A stretch of DNA of 64,000 nucleotides from Microthrixaceae bacterium (GTDB lineage: Bacteria; Actinomycetota; Acidimicrobiia; Acidimicrobiales; Microtrichaceae): the NCBI GenBank assembly GCA_027493675.1, contig JAOSKI010000044.1, forward strand, positions 1-64,000, in the 5' to 3' direction. Positions 62,756-64,000 of this stretch are shown here, piece by piece; position 1 is the stretch's first letter, and each line of letters begins with the position of its first letter. Below the pieces are notes generated by a model. The model was not told the DNA's origin and searched no databases. It saw only the letters and a list, made by a program, of their open reading frames with translations. The position numbers and the translations under genes are program-made.

Positions 62756-63958
62756 ATGTCCGAGAACTTGACGTTCATCGACGCCGACGGCCACCTGCTG
62801 GAGCCACCCACGGAGCTTGTCGACTACGCGCCCGAGGGATACCGCGACTCGATCTGGCAGGTCCGACCTGACGCCGACGGTGTCGAGTGGCTGACGCTGG
62901 AGGACATGCGCATGGAGGCGGCCGTGATGGCACTCGCTGGTGCCGGCGGCTTCGATGAGGGAGACCACGCGCCGTGCGCACTCCGGCCAACTTGGATACG
63001 CGGACCTTCCCCCTTACTGCTGGGATCCCGACGCTCGTCTTGTCGCTCTCGACGACGAGGAGGTCTCCCAGTCGGTTCTCTACCCGACGATGCTGCTCAC
63101 GTTCCAGCATCTGCGGACCATCGAATTCGCCGAGGTGCAATGCAGGGTCTACAACGACTGGTTGTCAGATCTCTGTGGACGTTCGGGTGGTCGCCTGCAC
63201 GGAGCGGCGATCATGACCCATCTCGATCCCGTTCGGGCTGCGGCAGAGATCCGTCGCGTCGCCGAGCTCCCGCACATCGTCGCTGTCCACATGCGTCCCA
63301 ATCCGGCGGTGGACTGGAAACCGCTCAACAACGAGGTCTACGACCCGATCTGGCGCGCAGCGTCTGACGTCGGGCTGCCAATCGGCTTCCATCCGTTGTC
63401 CTCGAACGACCTCCCCGGAGCCGTGCAGGGGTTGCGGCTCGCTCGGCTGGGTTCTTCGGAGATACCCGTGCAGGAACAAGAGGACTACGGAGCTGACAAC
63501 ATCTACTTCGCTCAGGTCATCGGCAACCCCACAGACATGATGAACACCATCACGTTCATGACAGCGGGCGGTGTCCTCGGTCGCTACCCAGACCTGCGAG
63601 CTGTCTTCCTGGAGGCCAACGGGGGCTGGATCGTGCCGCTGCTCGAGCGGCTCGACCACCACGTGCACGAATTCCCATGGGACGTACCGTGGCTGGAAGA
63701 GGCACCGTCGGAGATCTTCCGACGGCAATGCTGGATCAGCTTCGATGTCGATGAGAGCACTCTCGAGTTCACGGCGAAGTCACCCCTGGTCGGGGCCGAG
63801 CGCATCGTCTGGGCATCGGACTTCCCGCACCCCGACGCCAAGTACCCCGGGACCACCAAGAAACTGTCCGAGACGATCGCCGGGCTGTCGGTCGAGGATC
63901 AGCGGCGAATCGCCGGGGGAACTCGGCAGATCTGTACGGCCTGGACCTTGGTTCGTAG
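62756..63958 (+). CDS. Amidohydrolase-2 (ACMSD-like) family protein
   Basis: Second paralogue, about 400 residues. LTFIDADGHLLEPPTELVDY has D-x-D-x-H at strand 1; YNDWLSDLCGRSGGRLHGAA, IVAVHMRPNPAVDWKPL and IGFHPLSS carry the metal-site His residues, and ERIVWASDFPHPDAKYPGT the late Asp. Frame changes lie near 62975 and 63920; the corrected end reads NSADLYGLDLGS at 63958. The intergenic gap to the previous gene is one base, so they are very likely cotranscribed and may form a heteromer or successive steps. The last 42 bases of the window hold no gene I can name. Confidence 0.84.
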
Positions 63959-64000
63959 TTTGGTGACGGCCGAGAGACTGCTCGGTCGACTCGTCGCCGC

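Noticed and set aside
1..64000. tRNA, rRNA, riboswitch, prophage or origin signals
   Set aside because: I looked through the gaps and saw no cloverleaf, rRNA core, known riboswitch consensus, integrase or DnaA-box cluster that I could support.

Overview
This window is very G+C-rich DNA with dense gene packing, many GTG/TTG starts and 4-base stop/start overlaps. Its gene set is actinobacterial: a class E-type sortase, a WXG100 protein with an EssC/EccC-type FtsK ATPase, F420-dependent luciferase-like enzymes, a WS/DGAT acyltransferase, a bacterial XPB helicase, RecBCD, a DUF5317-type membrane protein and Suc_Fer-like protein. A member of the Acidimicrobiia is my best guess, but that is inference. 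Most long genes show several +1/-1 frame changes across which the conserved family sequence carries on in another frame. I therefore annotate whole genes across these breaks; uncorrected sequencing indels are the simplest explanation.

Layout. 1-4.03 kb: the C-terminal part of an exported subtilase with FG-GAP repeats, a histidine phosphatase and a lipoprotein. 4.16-11.42 kb (minus strand): a complete System I cytochrome c maturation operon, ccmABCDEFGH, with translationally coupled junctions. 11.45-11.58 kb: a tandem 29-bp repeat block between divergent promoters. 11.58-14.36 kb: sortase and two enoyl-CoA hydratases. 14.4-20.9 kb: a small membrane protein, then a compact type VII secretion-like locus (WXG100, three-ATPase EssC-like protein, FHA/helix-turn-helix protein). 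20.9-31.4 kb: Suc_Fer-like protein, TetR regulator with its operator, pyrophosphatase, YihY, two F420-type oxidoreductases, DsbA-like protein, DinG-like helicase, a hydrolase lipoprotein, YbaN and a PPOX protein.

31.6-44.7 kb: a five-gene DNA-end-processing operon, yhaO-yhaN-recC-recB-recD, with every junction overlapping by 1 to 4 bases. 44.8-47.8 kb: WS/DGAT, an ArsR regulator and a DUF4262 protein. 47.9-61.1 kb: many exported proteins (CAP domain, CapA-like, HNH nuclease, EEP-family lipoprotein, lipoprotein plus SGNH esterase) interspersed with the XPB/helicase-associated pair and a SEC-C protein. 61.4-63.96 kb: two tandem amidohydrolases.

The most interesting non-coding signal is a set of eight dispersed palindromes of 47-51 bp in two families, lying in convergent, tandem and divergent gaps alike. 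Family A shows paired arm changes between copies. A second signal is a TTGCC(A/G)GGTGCCAC-like element 9-11 bp upstream of TAGCGT at three promoters, present in tandem copies between ccmA and the sortase gene. A third is a recurring TANNNT box 6-7 bp before start codons, suggesting leaderless transcripts. I see no tRNA, rRNA, CRISPR array, insertion sequence or prophage, and no intergenic gap exceeds about 300 bases.
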